Assembly (NCBI GenBank): GCA_948485625.1
Contig: CAOMRW010000021.1
Coordinates: 1 to 37,738 of the forward strand
DNA: 37,738 bases
Source: an uncultured Clostridia bacterium
GTDB lineage: Bacteria; Bacillota; Clostridia; TANB77; CAG-508
Direction: 5' to 3'
Shown: piece after piece, positions 1 to 12,900 of the stretch
How the letters are laid out: each line of letters starts with the position of its first letter
Position numbering within the stretch: the first letter of the stretch is position 1
Notes under the pieces: model-generated
Database searches by the model: none
What the model saw: the letters and a program-made list of their open reading frames with translations, nothing else
What the model was told of the DNA's origin: nothing
Program-made: the position numbers and the translations under genes

Positions 1-2
1 AA

Positions 3-266
3 TCAGCATTAGCAACAGCCAGAGATAATGGGACTAAAAAAGGGCTGGAATTAGGAAAAAAAGAGGGAATGGAATTAGGTAGAAAACAAGGAATGAAATT
101 GGGCAAAAAGCAAGGAATGGAATTAGGCAAAAAGCAAGGAATGGAGTTAGGTCAATATGAACAAAGGAAGAAAATTGCTAAAAAAATGTTAAATAAAGGC
201 AAAAATGTAGATGAAATAATGGAATTGACAGAGTTGACGAGAGAAGAAATAGAAAAGATAAAATAA
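3..266 (+). CDS. Rpn/PD-(D/E)XK nuclease-family transposase, C-terminal end (partial)
   Basis: The reading frame is open to the left edge of the window, so only the C-terminus is present; the first ATG at 69 is internal. The visible part begins SALATARDNG and continues into tandem 8-residue units of the type MELGKKQG, then a short tail (KKIAKKMLNKGKNVDEIMELTELTREEIEKI cut into helices) that resembles a small helical domain. This layout, an 'ALATARDNG' segment followed by G-x-x-x-G-rich charged repeats and a 'LTxLTxEEIEKI' tail, is typical of the C-terminal part of Rpn-type recombination-promoting nucleases (PF12784-like) common in Clostridia. The catalytic PD-(D/E)XK core would lie upstream and cannot be seen, so activity cannot be judged. 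Confidence 0.7.
   Translation, partial: SALATARDNGTKKGLELGKKEGMELGRKQGMKLGKKQGMELGKKQGMELGQYEQRKKIAKKMLNKGKNVDEIMELTELTREEIEKIK
45..155 (+). repeat. In-frame 24-bp tandem repeats
   Basis: About four and a half imperfect 24-bp units (45-68, 69-92, 93-116, 117-140, partial 141-155) encode LELGKKEG, MELGRKQG, MKLGKKQG, MELGKKQG and MELGQ. They lie in the coding frame of the Rpn-family gene, where repeat number commonly varies between relatives. Confidence 0.85.
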
Positions 267-310
267 TAAATATTTAAGTTTTTAAAATTGTGGTTTTATT
301 AACTTTTGAT

Positions 311-357
311 AAAACTGTGAAGATGTATAGGATTATATCCAATATCTTCACAGTTTT
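311..357. terminator. Long hairpin, probable bidirectional terminator
   Basis: A 14-bp perfect stem AAAACTGTGAAGAT (311-324) / ATCTTCACAGTTTT (344-357) encloses a second short palindrome around GGATTATATCC. It follows the Rpn-family gene by about 45 bp. The T-run is short on the + strand (GTTTTAC), so termination strength is uncertain. Confidence 0.6.
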
Positions 358-481
358 ACATATTTCAGTTAAAACTTTATAAATGCTTTTTTTATATTAT
401 TATTAAGCAAAACAAGTATTAATAGAAATAAATGAAAACCTAAAATTAGAATTACATAAAAAGATAAATTCGATTTATTAT

Positions 482-510
482 TTGACAATTAGTTTACAAA
501 ATTCTTGAAT
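482..510 (+). promoter_or_regulatory. Candidate sigma-A promoter for the ABC operon
   Basis: TTGACA at 482-487 matches the -35 consensus perfectly. It is followed by a 17-bp spacer and a weak -10 TTGAAT (505-510), about 70 bp upstream of the ATPase start at 582. Confidence 0.45.
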
Positions 511-581
511 AAGTATTGAACAGTACTATTTTTTGTGGTATAACTTTTTTAGAAATTTTGGTTTGAAAGAAGGAAAAGAAA

Positions 582-1472
582 ATGGGCTTAATATTAAAAA
601 ATGTTTCCAAAAACTTTGTAGGAAAAAGAGCAGTAGACAATATATCGTTGACATTAGATAAACCAGGGGTTTTTGGATTACTTGGAACAAATGGAGCTGG
701 TAAAACTACAACAATAAGAATGCTACTTGGAATAATAAAAAAAGATGGAGGAGAGATTACTTGGAATGGCAAAAGTGTAGAAAGAAAAAATGTTAATTTT
801 GGGTATTTGCCAGAAGAAAGAGGTGTATATCCTAAAACAAAGATATTTGACCAATTAATGTATTTTGCTAAATTAAAGGGTATGAATAAACAAGAGGCAA
901 CTAATGCTATTAATAAGTGGGCTAAAGAACTAAAAGTAGAAGAATATTTAGAATTACCAGCAGAAAAATTGTCAAAAGGAAATCAACAGAAAATTCAGTT
1001 TATGACTGCTATAATACATAATCCAGAATTAGTGGTTTTGGATGAGCCATTTAGCGGATTGGACCCTGTTAATACTGAAATATTGAAAAATATTATTATT
1101 GATTTGGTATCAAGAGGAAAATATGTAATAATGTCTGCACATCAAATGGCTACTATAGAAGAGTTTTGTAGTGATATATTGATTTTAAATAGAGGGAAAA
1201 CAGTATTACAAGGGAATTTAAAAGAAATAAAAGAATCATATCCTGCAAATAGATTAGAAATAGATGTTAATGAAAATATAGATAGTTATATTGAAAAATT
1301 TAACTTAGAAAAGGAAATCGAAAAAAATAATGATTATATAATAAAAATTAGTGATGAAGAGATTGCTCATAAACTTTTAAGTGAATTGGTGAAAGATGGA
1401 AAGATTATTAATAAATTCGAAATTAAGAAACCAACATTAAATGATATTTTTATTGAAAAGGTGGGTGAGTAA
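582..1472 (+). CDS. ABC transporter ATP-binding protein (NatA-like)
   Basis: Cytoplasmic ATPase subunit of an ABC-2 type exporter, 296 aa. Visible motifs in order are Walker A GTNGAGKTT (about residues 35-43), the signature LSKGNQQKIQF (about 130-140), Walker B VVLDEPFSGLDP (about 150-161), and the H-loop histidine in MSAHQM. The C-terminal ~80 residues resemble the DUF4162 tail of NatA/EcsA-type ATPases (LEIDVNE ... KPTLNDIFIEKVGE). A purine-rich ribosome site (GAAGGAAAAG) precedes the ATG. The partner permease starts 1 bp after the stop, so the two are co-translated. The family exports Na+, drugs, bacteriocins or peptides; the substrate cannot be deduced here. Confidence 0.92.
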   Translation: MGLILKNVSKNFVGKRAVDNISLTLDKPGVFGLLGTNGAGKTTTIRMLLGIIKKDGGEITWNGKSVERKNVNFGYLPEERGVYPKTKIFDQLMYFAKLKGMNKQEATNAINKWAKELKVEEYLELPAEKLSKGNQQKIQFMTAIIHNPELVVLDEPFSGLDPVNTEILKNIIIDLVSRGKYVIMSAHQMATIEEFCSDILILNRGKTVLQGNLKEIKESYPANRLEIDVNENIDSYIEKFNLEKEIEKNNDYIIKISDEEIAHKLLSELVKDGKIINKFEIKKPTLNDIFIEKVGE

Positions 1473-1473
1473 G

Positions 1474-2700
1474 ATGAAAGATTTAATGACAGTAATTAGT
1501 TTTACAATGAAAGATATGGTAAAAAGGAAATCTTTTATTATATCTACTCTTATAATATTGGTATTAATAGTTGTAGGATTTAATATACCTAAAGTTTTGA
1601 AGTCTTTTAATGGAGATAGTACTCAAGAAAGATTATTAATAGTTGATAGTCAACAAATTTTTGATGGTACTTTAGACAGTTTAAAAGATATGAATTTAGG
1701 ATATGATATACAAATAGAAAATGCTAGTTATGAACAGATAAAAGAAAAAATAGAAAATGAAGAAATTGAATCAGCAATTGTAATAGAGCCACAAGCACTG
1801 AATGTAAAAATTCGTTATATTGTAAAAAGTGCTACTATGATGAAAGGTGTACCTGAAGAACTAATGAATGTAATGAATACAATGTATACAAATTTACAAA
1901 TTAGTAAATTAGGATTAACACAAGAACAATTACAATCAATTACTCCTAATTTTGAATTTTCTTTAGAGCAAACAGAAGAGGAAAAGGTAAGTGGAAATGT
2001 GGTAGCAATAATGTTATTGTCACTAGTATTATTTTATGCTATATATTTCTGTGCATATCAAGTTTCAAGTTCAATAACAACAGAGAAAACATCAAAAATA
2101 ATGGAAACATTAGTAACATCAACAAGTCCAAGAATTATTGTTTTAGGTAAGACTATAGGAATTGGAATAGTTGGATTATTACAAATGATTGTTATTGTTG
2201 GAACCGCAATAATAAGTGCTAAATTATTTTTAGAACCAGAAATGATAAATTCTATATTGGATATGTCTAATATAACACCATATTTAGCTATAGTTACAAT
2301 AGCATATTTTATATTAGGATATTTAGCATATGCTTTATTATATGCATTAACAGGCTCTACTGTAAGTAAGCCAGAAGATATACAATCAGCTAATACACCT
2401 GTTGCAATTTTAGCAGTTGTAGGATTTTACTTATCATATTTTACTATGATGAATCCTACAAGTGAATTAAATGTATTTGCATCAATGTTTCCAATTTCAT
2501 CACCATTCTGTATGCCTTTTAGAATTATGATGGGAGTTGCAAGTGTGACTGATGTAGTAATTTCAATTGCTATATTGATAGTAACAATTTTGGTGATTGC
2601 TCAAGTTGCTATAAAGATTTATTCAAATGCAATTTTAAACTATGGCACAAAAATGAGTATTGCAGATGTTATTAAAATATATAGAGATAAAAGTAATTAA
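1474..2700 (+). CDS. ABC-2 type transporter permease (NatB-like)
   Basis: Membrane subunit paired with the upstream ATPase, 408 aa from the ATG at 1474. An in-frame ATG at 1441 exists, but the GGTGGGTGAG ribosome site sits just before 1474, and the MKDLMTVISFTMKDMVKRKSF start is typical of the family. One N-terminal membrane helix (about 22-42) is followed by a long extracytoplasmic loop (about 43-175), then five or more helices in the C-terminal half. This is the ABC2_membrane_3/NatB topology. The motif TTEKTSKIMETLVTS just after the second helix is the conserved cytoplasmic coupling segment of the family. Substrate unknown. Confidence 0.9.
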   Translation: MKDLMTVISFTMKDMVKRKSFIISTLIILVLIVVGFNIPKVLKSFNGDSTQERLLIVDSQQIFDGTLDSLKDMNLGYDIQIENASYEQIKEKIENEEIESAIVIEPQALNVKIRYIVKSATMMKGVPEELMNVMNTMYTNLQISKLGLTQEQLQSITPNFEFSLEQTEEEKVSGNVVAIMLLSLVLFYAIYFCAYQVSSSITTEKTSKIMETLVTSTSPRIIVLGKTIGIGIVGLLQMIVIVGTAIISAKLFLEPEMINSILDMSNITPYLAIVTIAYFILGYLAYALLYALTGSTVSKPEDIQSANTPVAILAVVGFYLSYFTMMNPTSELNVFASMFPISSPFCMPFRIMMGVASVTDVVISIAILIVTILVIAQVAIKIYSNAILNYGTKMSIADVIKIYRDKSN

Positions 2701-2706
2701 TGAAAG

Positions 2707-2751
2707 AAAATATTTTATTTTGGCTATGTGCTAAAATAGAATATTTTTTTG
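2707..2751 (+). terminator. Rho-independent terminator of the ABC operon
   Basis: AT-rich hairpin AATATTTTATTTTGG ... CTAAAATAGAATATT directly followed by a T-tract (TTTTTTT), starting a few bases after the permease stop. Confidence 0.75.
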
Positions 2752-2878
2752 TAAATATATAATAATAATTCCTATTATTAAAGAACAATTTTTAAAGAAA
2801 AATGTTAGTACTTTTTTCTTATTATGGTATTTGCTTTATTAATTAATGCTAAATATGAAGATAAATATGATAAAAAGC

Positions 2879-2907
2879 TTGAGAAATTAAGAAATAAGTG
2901 TTATAAT
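2879..2907 (+). promoter_or_regulatory. Sigma-A promoter of the cohesin/dockerin locus
   Basis: TTGAGA (2879-2884), 17-bp spacer, perfect TATAAT (2902-2907), about 70 bp upstream of the start at 2977. It likely drives both the cohesin-dockerin gene and the giant protease gene, as no terminator lies between them. Confidence 0.7.
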
Positions 2908-2976
2908 TATTATGTAGAATTATGAATAAAAAGTCTTAAAAACAAAAATTGTATATAGTTAAAAGGGGAGGAAAAT

Positions 2977-3891
2977 ATGAAAAAAACAATAATGTATATA
3001 ATGGGATTAATTATTTTTAGTTCAATAGCAACTACAGTATTAGCAATAGCAAAAACAGATAATATAGGAGCTAAATTAACAAGCTCAACAGAAGAATTAA
3101 AAGCTGGACAAGAAGTTATACTTACCCTTAGGTTTGATAAATATAATCAAATTATTAAGGGTATTAATGCTTTTCAAGCAACACTACAATATGATGAAGA
3201 AATATTTGAAGAAGTGACCCAATCTAGCTTTACAACAAAAAATGACTGGGAAGAACTAAAATATAATGTAGAAACAAAAGAATTAGTAGCTATTAAAAAA
3301 GCAGGAAGTAAAAAGGAAGAAGATATTTTACAACTTAAATTAAAAGTGAAAAATGAAATAGAACCAGAAAAAACAAATGTAAAAATTGGTCAAATTGTTA
3401 CATCAGAAGGAAAAGAAGATTTATTAATGGAAGATGCAACAATAGATATAGATATTATAAAAGAACAAATGCCACCAGAAGAACAAGATAAAATTACATC
3501 AAAAAAATATAAAATAAAAGAAGGATATATTGAAAGAATATTACCAGAAACTACTGTTGCAGAATTTAAACAAAATGTAACAACAGAGCAAGAAATGATA
3601 TTTATAGATGCAAGTGGTAATAATTTAAAAGATGATGATATGATAGAAACGGGAGTCAAATTAAAAGTAGGAAGTGCTTTGAATTATGTATTAATTGTAA
3701 TAGGCGATATAGATAAAGATGCACAACTTACAATCAATGACATAGCAGAAGCAAAATTGCATTTAATTGATTATAAAGTATTAACAGGTATTAAATTAAA
3801 AGCAGCAGATGTAGATGATGATGGTGAAGTAACAATAAATGATATTGCACAAATGAAATTAATACTAATAGATTTATTAAAACTAAAATAG
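2977..3891 (+). CDS. Secreted cohesin-like + dockerin type I protein
   Basis: A 304-aa exported protein with an AGGGGAGG ribosome site. Residues 1-24 are a signal peptide (MKK..., hydrophobic core, VLA). Residues about 30-160 look like a cohesin fold (IGAKLTSSTEELKAGQEV ... FQATLQYDEEIFEEV), the dockerin-binding module of cellulosomes. A linker domain (about 175-240, ending LKVGSALNYVLIVIGDID) is the type often fused ahead of clostridial dockerins. The C-terminus carries two dockerin calcium loops (GDIDKDAQLTINDIA and ADVDDDGEVTINDIA). Cohesins bind dockerins, so this could act as an adaptor between partner proteins. The next gene, 28 bp downstream, also carries a dockerin. Cohesin assignment is by pattern and moderately sure; dockerin is clear. 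Confidence 0.8.
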   Translation: MKKTIMYIMGLIIFSSIATTVLAIAKTDNIGAKLTSSTEELKAGQEVILTLRFDKYNQIIKGINAFQATLQYDEEIFEEVTQSSFTTKNDWEELKYNVETKELVAIKKAGSKKEEDILQLKLKVKNEIEPEKTNVKIGQIVTSEGKEDLLMEDATIDIDIIKEQMPPEEQDKITSKKYKIKEGYIERILPETTVAEFKQNVTTEQEMIFIDASGNNLKDDDMIETGVKLKVGSALNYVLIVIGDIDKDAQLTINDIAEAKLHLIDYKVLTGIKLKAADVDDDGEVTINDIAQMKLILIDLLKLK

Positions 3892-3919
3892 AAGAGGAAA
3901 GGGGGATAAAATTAGTATT

Positions 3920-6900
3920 ATGAAAAGAATTGATAAGAATAGAATAGTAAATAGTAAATTTTATTTTAAAGTTAGTATTTGTATAGTTGTATTTTTATTG
4001 ATATCAATAAGTTCCATTTATGCAGTAAATGTTTGGGCTTCAAAAGGTGAGTTAAATGATGATGGGGAAATCGATTATGCAGATGTATACTTATTAGAAA
4101 TGCATTTAATTCATAAACAAGAATTACCAGAAGAAAAATTAGAAAATGCAGATATGAATGGTGATGGAAAAATAACAGTAACAGATTTAACACTTCTAAT
4201 ACAAAAAATAGAAAAGACATTAGACTATGAAGTAGAATCATTTAATATAGAATTAGAAAATTATTATCCAAATAAAAATGAAGAAATTACATTAAATATT
4301 AATGCAATAGTAAGTTATGATGCTAATATAAAAACAGTAATTATAAATAGAAAAGAATATGAAGTAAAACAATTAGCTAATCAACAATATGAATTAAAAA
4401 TTAATGTAGGAGATATAGCAGGAATTAAAGAATATAATTTTACAGAAGTAATCTTAGAAAATGAAAGAAGAGCAAAAATAGATTATACATTAAAAATAGA
4501 TGTTTTAAAAGAAATACCAGTAATTGAAAATTACAAAGTAGAAGAAGATTTAAATGAATCAAAACTAAAAATATCTTTTAATGTAGTAGATAGAGAAAAT
4601 AGTGTTACAACAGGAAATGTAGAAATTGTAAATGAAGCAAATGAAGTTATAAAAGAAGTTACTTTAACAAGTGGAGAAAACCAAATAGAAGTACCAGTTG
4701 AAGAAGATAAAAAATATAATGCTACATTTATCATAGATTATAATTTATCTAGTAAAGAATTAACAGTAGAAGGTAATTACGAAGGAATGATACAGTTTTC
4801 AAAAGTATTACAATTAACAGCTGACTATCAATTTAGCATAAGTAATATCACTACAAATAAAAATGGTACACAATCAACTGAGTTTGAAAAATCTGAACCA
4901 ATTCAGATTTCATTTGAAAGCAATAATTCAACTAAATTTGAACCAGATACAATTAAAGTAATGGGAAAAGAATATGAAGTAACAAAACAAGATAATATAT
5001 ACATAGCAACTATAGATGGAGTAACAGAATTTGGAACACATGAAATTGTAATTGAAGAAATTGCATTATCAAATGGCAAAATATTCTCACTACAAAATAA
5101 CAATAAAGTAATAATAAACATTATTAAAAAGAAACCAACTGTAACAGATTTAATAATGGAAGAAGATGCAGAACAAAATAATATAAAAGTAAGCTTTTCA
5201 TTAAATGATGAAGACAAAGCAATTAAAAATGCTAATATTGTTTTAACAGATGTAGATGGAAAGGAAATAGCAAAACAAGAACTTTCTACAGAAGATTTAC
5301 AAAATGGTGGGAAAATAGAAAAAACATTTTCTACAATACCTCTAAGTCAGTATAAAATAAAAGTAGTTGCAACATATAATCAAACAGAAAATGACGAAAA
5401 TGAAGTAGTAAATAGTATATTAGCTGAAAAAGAAATAGAAGCTACTGCAAAAGCAACTATTACACAATCAGAAAATGACAAAGAATATGTAGAAAAAGGT
5501 GAAAAACTTTCTATTACATATTATATAGAAACAGATAAGACAGAAACTATTAGTAAAATTCGTGTTAATAACACAGATTATATACCTTTAGTAGTTGCTG
5601 ATGGACAATACCAAATCGAAGTAGAAGCTAGTAACAATAGTGGTATTTGTGAATTAGTAGCAACAAAAATTATTTTTAGTGATGAGACAGTAGCAAATGT
5701 AAGTAATACAATAAAAATAGATGTTTTAAAAGATAGACCAATCTTTGAAAATTTAATAGAACAAGATAATATAGAAGAAAATAAAACAACATTAAGTTTT
5801 AATATTAAAGATAGTGATAATTCTTTTAAGAATGGAAAAGCAGTATTCACTAATAATGAAGATGATTCAAAACAAGAAAAAGATATCCAAGTAGGTCAAA
5901 ATAGTATCGAATTTAATGTGGAAAATGGAAAAATATATACATTTGAAATCAAAGTAGATTATGATAGAGATAGTAACGAATTAGAAGAAAAACCAGAAGA
6001 AGATAATTTATTTATAGATGAAACTTTAATTACAAAAGAAATACAAATATTAGCTGATTATGAATTTACATTTAACAATTTTGTGACATATAATAATGAA
6101 AACCAAACAAAATATTTTGAAAAACAAGAAAATATTATAGTAAAATTTGACAGTACAAATGCTAGTAAATTTGTACCCAAAAAAGCAATAATAGATGGAC
6201 AAGAATATGAACTTACAAAAAATGAAACAACATATCAAACAAAATTAAATGGTCATGAAGAATCAGGAGTAAAAAACATTACTATTGAAAAAGTTATTTT
6301 AGATAATGGAAAAGAATTTGTTTTGACAGAAAATAATCAGATACAAATTGAAATATTAAAAGATAAACCAACAATTACAGGCTTTGGTTATAGTGAAGGT
6401 GAAGATGACATCATAACTGCTGTATTCCAATTAAATGATGCAGAACAAACAATTAAAAATGGAAATATAGTAATTTCAGATGAGCAAAATAACCCAATTA
6501 AAACACAAGAATTAAAAGAAGGAATGAATACAATCAGTTTTAAAAAGATAAATGGTAAAAATCATCCAATAAAAGTTACAGCAAGCTATGACCTAGATAC
6601 AAATACATTAGAAAGTGGTAAAAATGAATATCAAAACGATATATTATTAAATGATGAAATTGATTTTACAGAGCGTGAAATTCAACTAAAAGACATTATG
6701 GATGTAAACTTGTATCATATATACTATGGATTTGCAATGGATGCAACTAATATAGATAGTAATAAAATAATCCAAAATCCAGAAAATTATGTAGCAAAAG
6801 TAAAAATGAAAAATATGCCAGATATGTATGCTACTGTAAAATCTTGTAGAGTAGAAAATAGAGTTGTTCTATTAGAACTAAATGTAGAAAATACTGTTAT

Positions 6901-9900
6901 CTACAAAGGTGATGAAAAACAAGCTAAAGTAGAAGTACCTTTTGGTAAAATGGGAACAGCAGGTTCATATGTAAATAATGAAAACTTTGAATCACTAATC
7001 AGAAGAATAAAAGAATATCCAGATGCAAACATTACCTTAACAAAAGACTATGATGCTTCTGAATACAAAGTAGATACAACAACATATTTGGGTGATGATA
7101 TTGTATTTAGAGGAACAATTAATGGAAATGGACATACAATATACAACTTACAAAAACCATTATTCAACGAAATGCAAAGAGCAAGTGTTAGAAACCTTGT
7201 CATAGAAAATGCTTATTTATCAAGTATAACAGGAAGTGCCGCAAAAGGAGTTGTTGCTAATTCAGCAGAAAGCTCAAGTGTTATCAGTAATGTACATATC
7301 AAAAATGCAACGATTGCTGCATATGGAAATAATGGATCATATTTTGGATATGGTTCTATCGCAGGAAGAATCAGTAGCAATACTAGAATTGAAAAATGTA
7401 GTAGTACTAACCTTAATATAATAGCAACAAAAGGAGATGAGGCAGGAAGAGTAGGAGGAATTGTAGGACAAATAGGCTATAATTCAATAATAGAAGACTG
7501 TTATGTAACAGGAAATATTTCAGGTTCTTCAGAAGTAGGAGGAATTGTTGGTGGTATGATAGATGGATTATACCAACCAAATACTATAAAACATTGTATT
7601 ACAAAAGTGAATATTACTGGTACAAGTGGTGTAGGAGGAATTGCAGGAAATCCAAATGGTAGTGGAAGAATAAAGCTAGTACAAAATATTAGTTTATCAG
7701 ATGGAAATAAAGGATTTAAAGTACATGGGAATGCAATTTCACTTGATCCAGATACATTTAACTATGAAATGACAGAGTCTAAATTAAGTGCTAATGCCCC
7801 AAATTCTAATGGATTAATTAAGGAAATATCTAAAGATGAGTTTAGTGGAGAATTCTGCAAAGAACAAGCGGGATTTAGTGATACAACTTGGAATCTAAAT
7901 GACAAAAATTATAATGTGCTACCATCACTTAATAATGCAGATCCAAATAACAAGAAAGAAGTAACTGTTGATGGAAGTTATATTCCAGATTTAGAAAGAA
8001 TCCAAAAAATGGATATTTATAATGAAAATAAAGAAACATTATATGCTAACCTTTATTACTTAATGCCATTCTTTGATTCAAGATATCTAGTAGTAGATGG
8101 AGCCAAAATTAGTGAAGACCATGTTTTAAATAAAAAAGCAATTAAAACTGTTTTACCATACAATAAAGATAATAAATGTATACTAGCTCTTACAGAAGAA
8201 AACTATAATACAATAGACCATATCAATATTGTATTTACAGATAATTCTAGTGAGACATATAAAGTAAGATTTAAAAACATGAAAGGACATGTAGCTTCAT
8301 ATAAAGTAGAAGGACTAGGAATTGAATACAATTTTAATAATTATATTGTAAGACAAGATGCAAAAATTGTGAAAGAACTTGTTAATTATATTAAAAATTT
8401 AGAATATAACAGAGACTTAAAAGGATTAGGTAGTATCGCTTTAGGTGAGCGTATTTATGCAGATTTCTTTAATGAAATAACAAGAAGTGAAGAAAATGCG
8501 ACCCAATTTATTTTAAATTATTTTGCAAATGTTAGAGGATATAGTATAACATTTGATAATGATATTTTAAATCAATATATAAAAGCTGATTTAACAGGTT
8601 ATGGTGAAAAGCTAAAAGAAGCAATATATGCTTATAACTATTATTCACGTTTTTATGGTATAGAAGTTAATGGTATTAATATTGCTGATATGCTATTCTT
8701 TAAAGGGGAGTTATATCAAAAAAATGCAAATACTAAAAACTTAATAAAAGAGTTCTTAAAAAGCAAATGGAAAGCTTCTCATGTTACCCAGATGTTCTTT
8801 AAAGAAACATTAGGACCATGTGTTAATAGTAATACAGTACAAGAATTCATAGAAAAAAATATTAGAATGTTCAGTAATAACCAAGACCCAAATGATTGGT
8901 TTACAGAGAACTTTAATGGTATTTTGGAAGAAGTACCAATTGCAGGAAAAGAAGACAGTATTGATTATAGAGCATGGACTCAACTTAAGAAACAAGAAAA
9001 ATTCATTTTACCAGTATTAACATTACCAAAAGATTCAGGTTATATGATATCAGCACCAACTACATTTATAATAGGTTCTCAAAGAGTTTATGTAAGAGAA
9101 CCAGGAAATGAAGCACAAGTTCAAAATTTACGAACATTAGTTAAGAATTTTGCTAATCAGATTGGTGTATTTTATAGTACAGCATCAGGTTTTATAGAAC
9201 CACATATCTTCAATCAAATATGTGATATAGCGATTGACACTACTGTTCTGCCAGTATTAGGAGAACAAAAGAAAGATAAAGCAACTGACCCATTCTGTAA
9301 AAACTTTAATGAGTTATTATATGAATGGTTTACAATAAGAGGAGTCGCAGCTTATTCAGGTTCAAATAGAATTTATTATGTTGTTGATAATGCATTAACA
9401 AGTTATGGGCGTACATGGTCACATGAAACTGGACATAACCAATGCAATTTCCTATTCTTTAAAAGAAATGGATTTAGACCAGTAGGTGGATGTAATAATA
9501 ATGATGGTTCAGGAACAGAAGATTACACAGATGGAAATACAACTCAAGGATTTGGTGATGGGGGAGTAAACTTTAATTTAAGTTATAACTTTAATAGTGA
9601 CCAATTAATAACAACTAATTTAACAACAGAGAGAATTAATACAACAGAAAAGATAGAAAGTTATTATAAAGGAATGTTTGAAGCAATAGACTTTTTAGAT
9701 TATGCAGAAGCAAAAGCATTTTTAAGACTAACACCAGAAGAACAGTCTAAAGTTGCAGTACAAATTTACTATCCAAATGCACCAGGAAATTATGCAAATG
9801 TAGGATGGAAACCAATTTCAAAAGAAGAATTTGAAGAAATGAACTTAAAAACGATAGAGGACATTTATGATAACCAAATTACAATTAAACCAGGAGTAAC

Positions 9901-12900
9901 TGCGCCAGTTACCCAAACTGGAGAACAAGGATTATATGGTTCTGAAAATATGTATATAAGACGTTGGTATCAACCATATAATGAAAAAGGAAGAACTCAT
10001 AGTTATGGATTTACATATACATCTTGGCAAATGCTAGGAATTGGTGGATATGAAGGAGGATATATTACTTACTTTAGTGGAAAGAGTAAAAATGATTTAG
10101 ATGCTATCCAAAAAGTAACAAAAGACCCAACAATGACATGGAAGAAATTTAAAACAGGTCGTTATGAATTAATGGAAGATAGTTGGAATACAATTCCATA
10201 CTTAAATGCAGACGACTTAGTAGATAAATATGTAGAGGCATTAAAATTAGATGCTACAAATAGTGATAGAAATATTACAAATAGTACAAATGTTAGAAGA
10301 ATGAACTACCATTATCTAAAACGTGTAACAAATGACTTCAGAGAAGAAGTATTAGATGGAGATATTGAAAAAATTCATATTACTAGTGCAGAACAATTTA
10401 AACAAAAATTAACAGAAAATCCTTGTGCTTATTATGTATTAGACAATGATATAGATTTATCTGGTGTAAGTGAAGGAAATTCTATAATAGATGGATGCTT
10501 TATGGGTAAATTAGATGGTCAAGGACATAAATTAACTGGAAATACAGTTCCAATCTTTGGTAATATTAAATTTGCGCATATTTCTAATTTAAAAATAGAA
10601 AATAGTAATATTACAAGCAATTTAGCAGATGTAGGAGCACTTGCTAAAACATTACAATATAGTGAAATGGAAAATGTATTAGGAAATAATATTAATATAC
10701 AAACTACTAATAAACAAGTTGGTGGATTAGTTGGTAGTATGGCAAACAACTTTGTAAAAAATGTACATATAACAGAAATGCAAGTATCAGGAACAGCAAG
10801 AGTTGGTATGATTTCTGGATATGTTGGACAAAGCCAAATAGAAGAATGTTCAAGCAATGGAAAAGTAATATCAACAGGAAATGCATGTGGAGGACTATTA
10901 GGAGAAATTTATAATAAGACAACAGTTAGAAATTGTTATTCAGTAGGAGAAGTAAAAGGAAATCAAGATATTGGTGGATTTATTGGATATGTAAATACTT
11001 CATACATAATTAACTGTTTTAGTAATGTGAAAACAATAGGAAATGCAGGAACAGCAAGTTTTACAGGACAAACAACAGGAAATTCTATTATAAAAAATAA
11101 TATTACTTTAGTAGACCAAACAGCTGGATATAAATTTGATGGTAGAACTGCAAATAATAAATTTATAAATTTCAGTGGAAATTATGAAAATAAAGCAAAT
11201 CTAGGAAGATCAACACTAACAAGAACAGGTATTGATTTTACAGGAAAAATAAGTTTAGCTGATAGTGAAGATGTTAAAAAAGAAAAATTCTATACAGAAA
11301 CTTTAACTTGGAATAATAATATTTGGGACTTTAGTAGAATTGCGAATGGAGGATTACCAAAATTAAAAAATGATGACCCAAATAATATAACAAATACATT
11401 AGAAATATATAGTATTACAAATGCTGAAGAGTTTGAAAGACTATTAAAAGAACATAGAGAGGCAACATTTGTAATCGAACAAGATATTGATTTATCTACT
11501 TTAGAAAGTACAACTACAATTATTGATGGTGTATTTATGGGAAGAATAGAGGGAAATAATCATACATTAAGAGGAAATACTGTTCCAATATTCCATACAA
11601 TTCACTATGCAAAAATATCTAATTTAAAATTAGAAGATAGTAATATATCTAAAAATGAATCAGATATAGGAGCACTTGCAAAAATATCTTCTAACTATGT
11701 AGAACTAAATAATATAATAGCAAAAAATATTAATGTATCAAATAGAAACCAAGATACTGGTGGATTAGTTGGTATTATGACTTATACAAACTTAGAAAAT
11801 GTACATATTATAGGTTCAAATATTTCAGGTACAAATAGAGTAGGGGCTTTAGTAGGATATATAGGATATTCAAACATAAAAGAAAGTAGTAGTAATGCAA
11901 ACGTTATAGCTAGTGGAAATGCTGCTGGAGGATTTATGGGAGAAGTAATTAATGTAACAACAATTGAAAATTGTTATTCAATAGGAGAAGTATCTGGAGT
12001 ACAAAATGTTGGAGGATTTATAGGAAGTCTAAATAAATCTACAGTTATTAATTGTTTAAGTACAGCAAAAGTTGATGGAGATGAGGCAACAGCAGGATTT
12101 ATAGGACAGTCTGCAAATAGTTCTATTGTAAAAAACAATATTGCTCTTGGAAATCAAGTAAAACAAAAATACAAATTTGATGGTAGAACAATTGAAGAAC
12201 AATTAGCAGGATATGAAAATAACTATGAATATGAAAGAAATAAAGGAATATCTACTTTAACTAGAGATGATATTGACTTTACAGGAAAAATTAGTGTAGC
12301 CAAAAAGGAAAATATAACAAGCGAATATTTCTATACTAATACATTAGGATGGAATAAAGATATTTGGGACTTTAGCAATATAGCAGAAGAAAATATACCA
12401 AAATTGAAAAATTCTGACCCAAATGAAGTAATTGGAATAGGAATACCAGTACATGCTATTCATACAGCAGAAGAATTTGAAACATTGTTAAATCAATATC
12501 CAGAAGATAACTTTACAATTGAAAATGACATTGATTTATCTACACTAAATAAAACAACTACAATTATTGAAGAAACATTTTATGGAGAAATAGAAGGAAA
12601 AGGTTATACAATAAGAGGAAATGCTGTTCCAATCTTTAATAAAGCATGTCATATGTTAATGTCTAATTTAAAATTAGAAGATAGTAATATAAACAAAAAT
12701 GAAATAGATGTAGGAGCACTTGCAAAAATAGCTGATGATGTCAGATTAACCAATATAGTAGCAAAAAATATTATTGTATCAAATAAAAAACAAGATGTTG
12801 GTGGTTTAATTGGAATTATGACTAATTCTAATTTAGAAAATGTACACATCATAAAAGCAAATATCTCAGGTACAAGTAGAGTTGGAGTTTTAGCAGGATA

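Noticed and set aside
2824..2925. 33-codon frame MVFALLINAKYEDKYDKK...
   Set aside because: It has no ribosome site and overlaps the TTGAGA/TATAAT promoter of the cohesin-dockerin gene; at best a fragment of an old gene.
7236..7421. 61-codon + frame inside the protease gene
   Set aside because: Alternative frame of the giant gene with no ribosome site.
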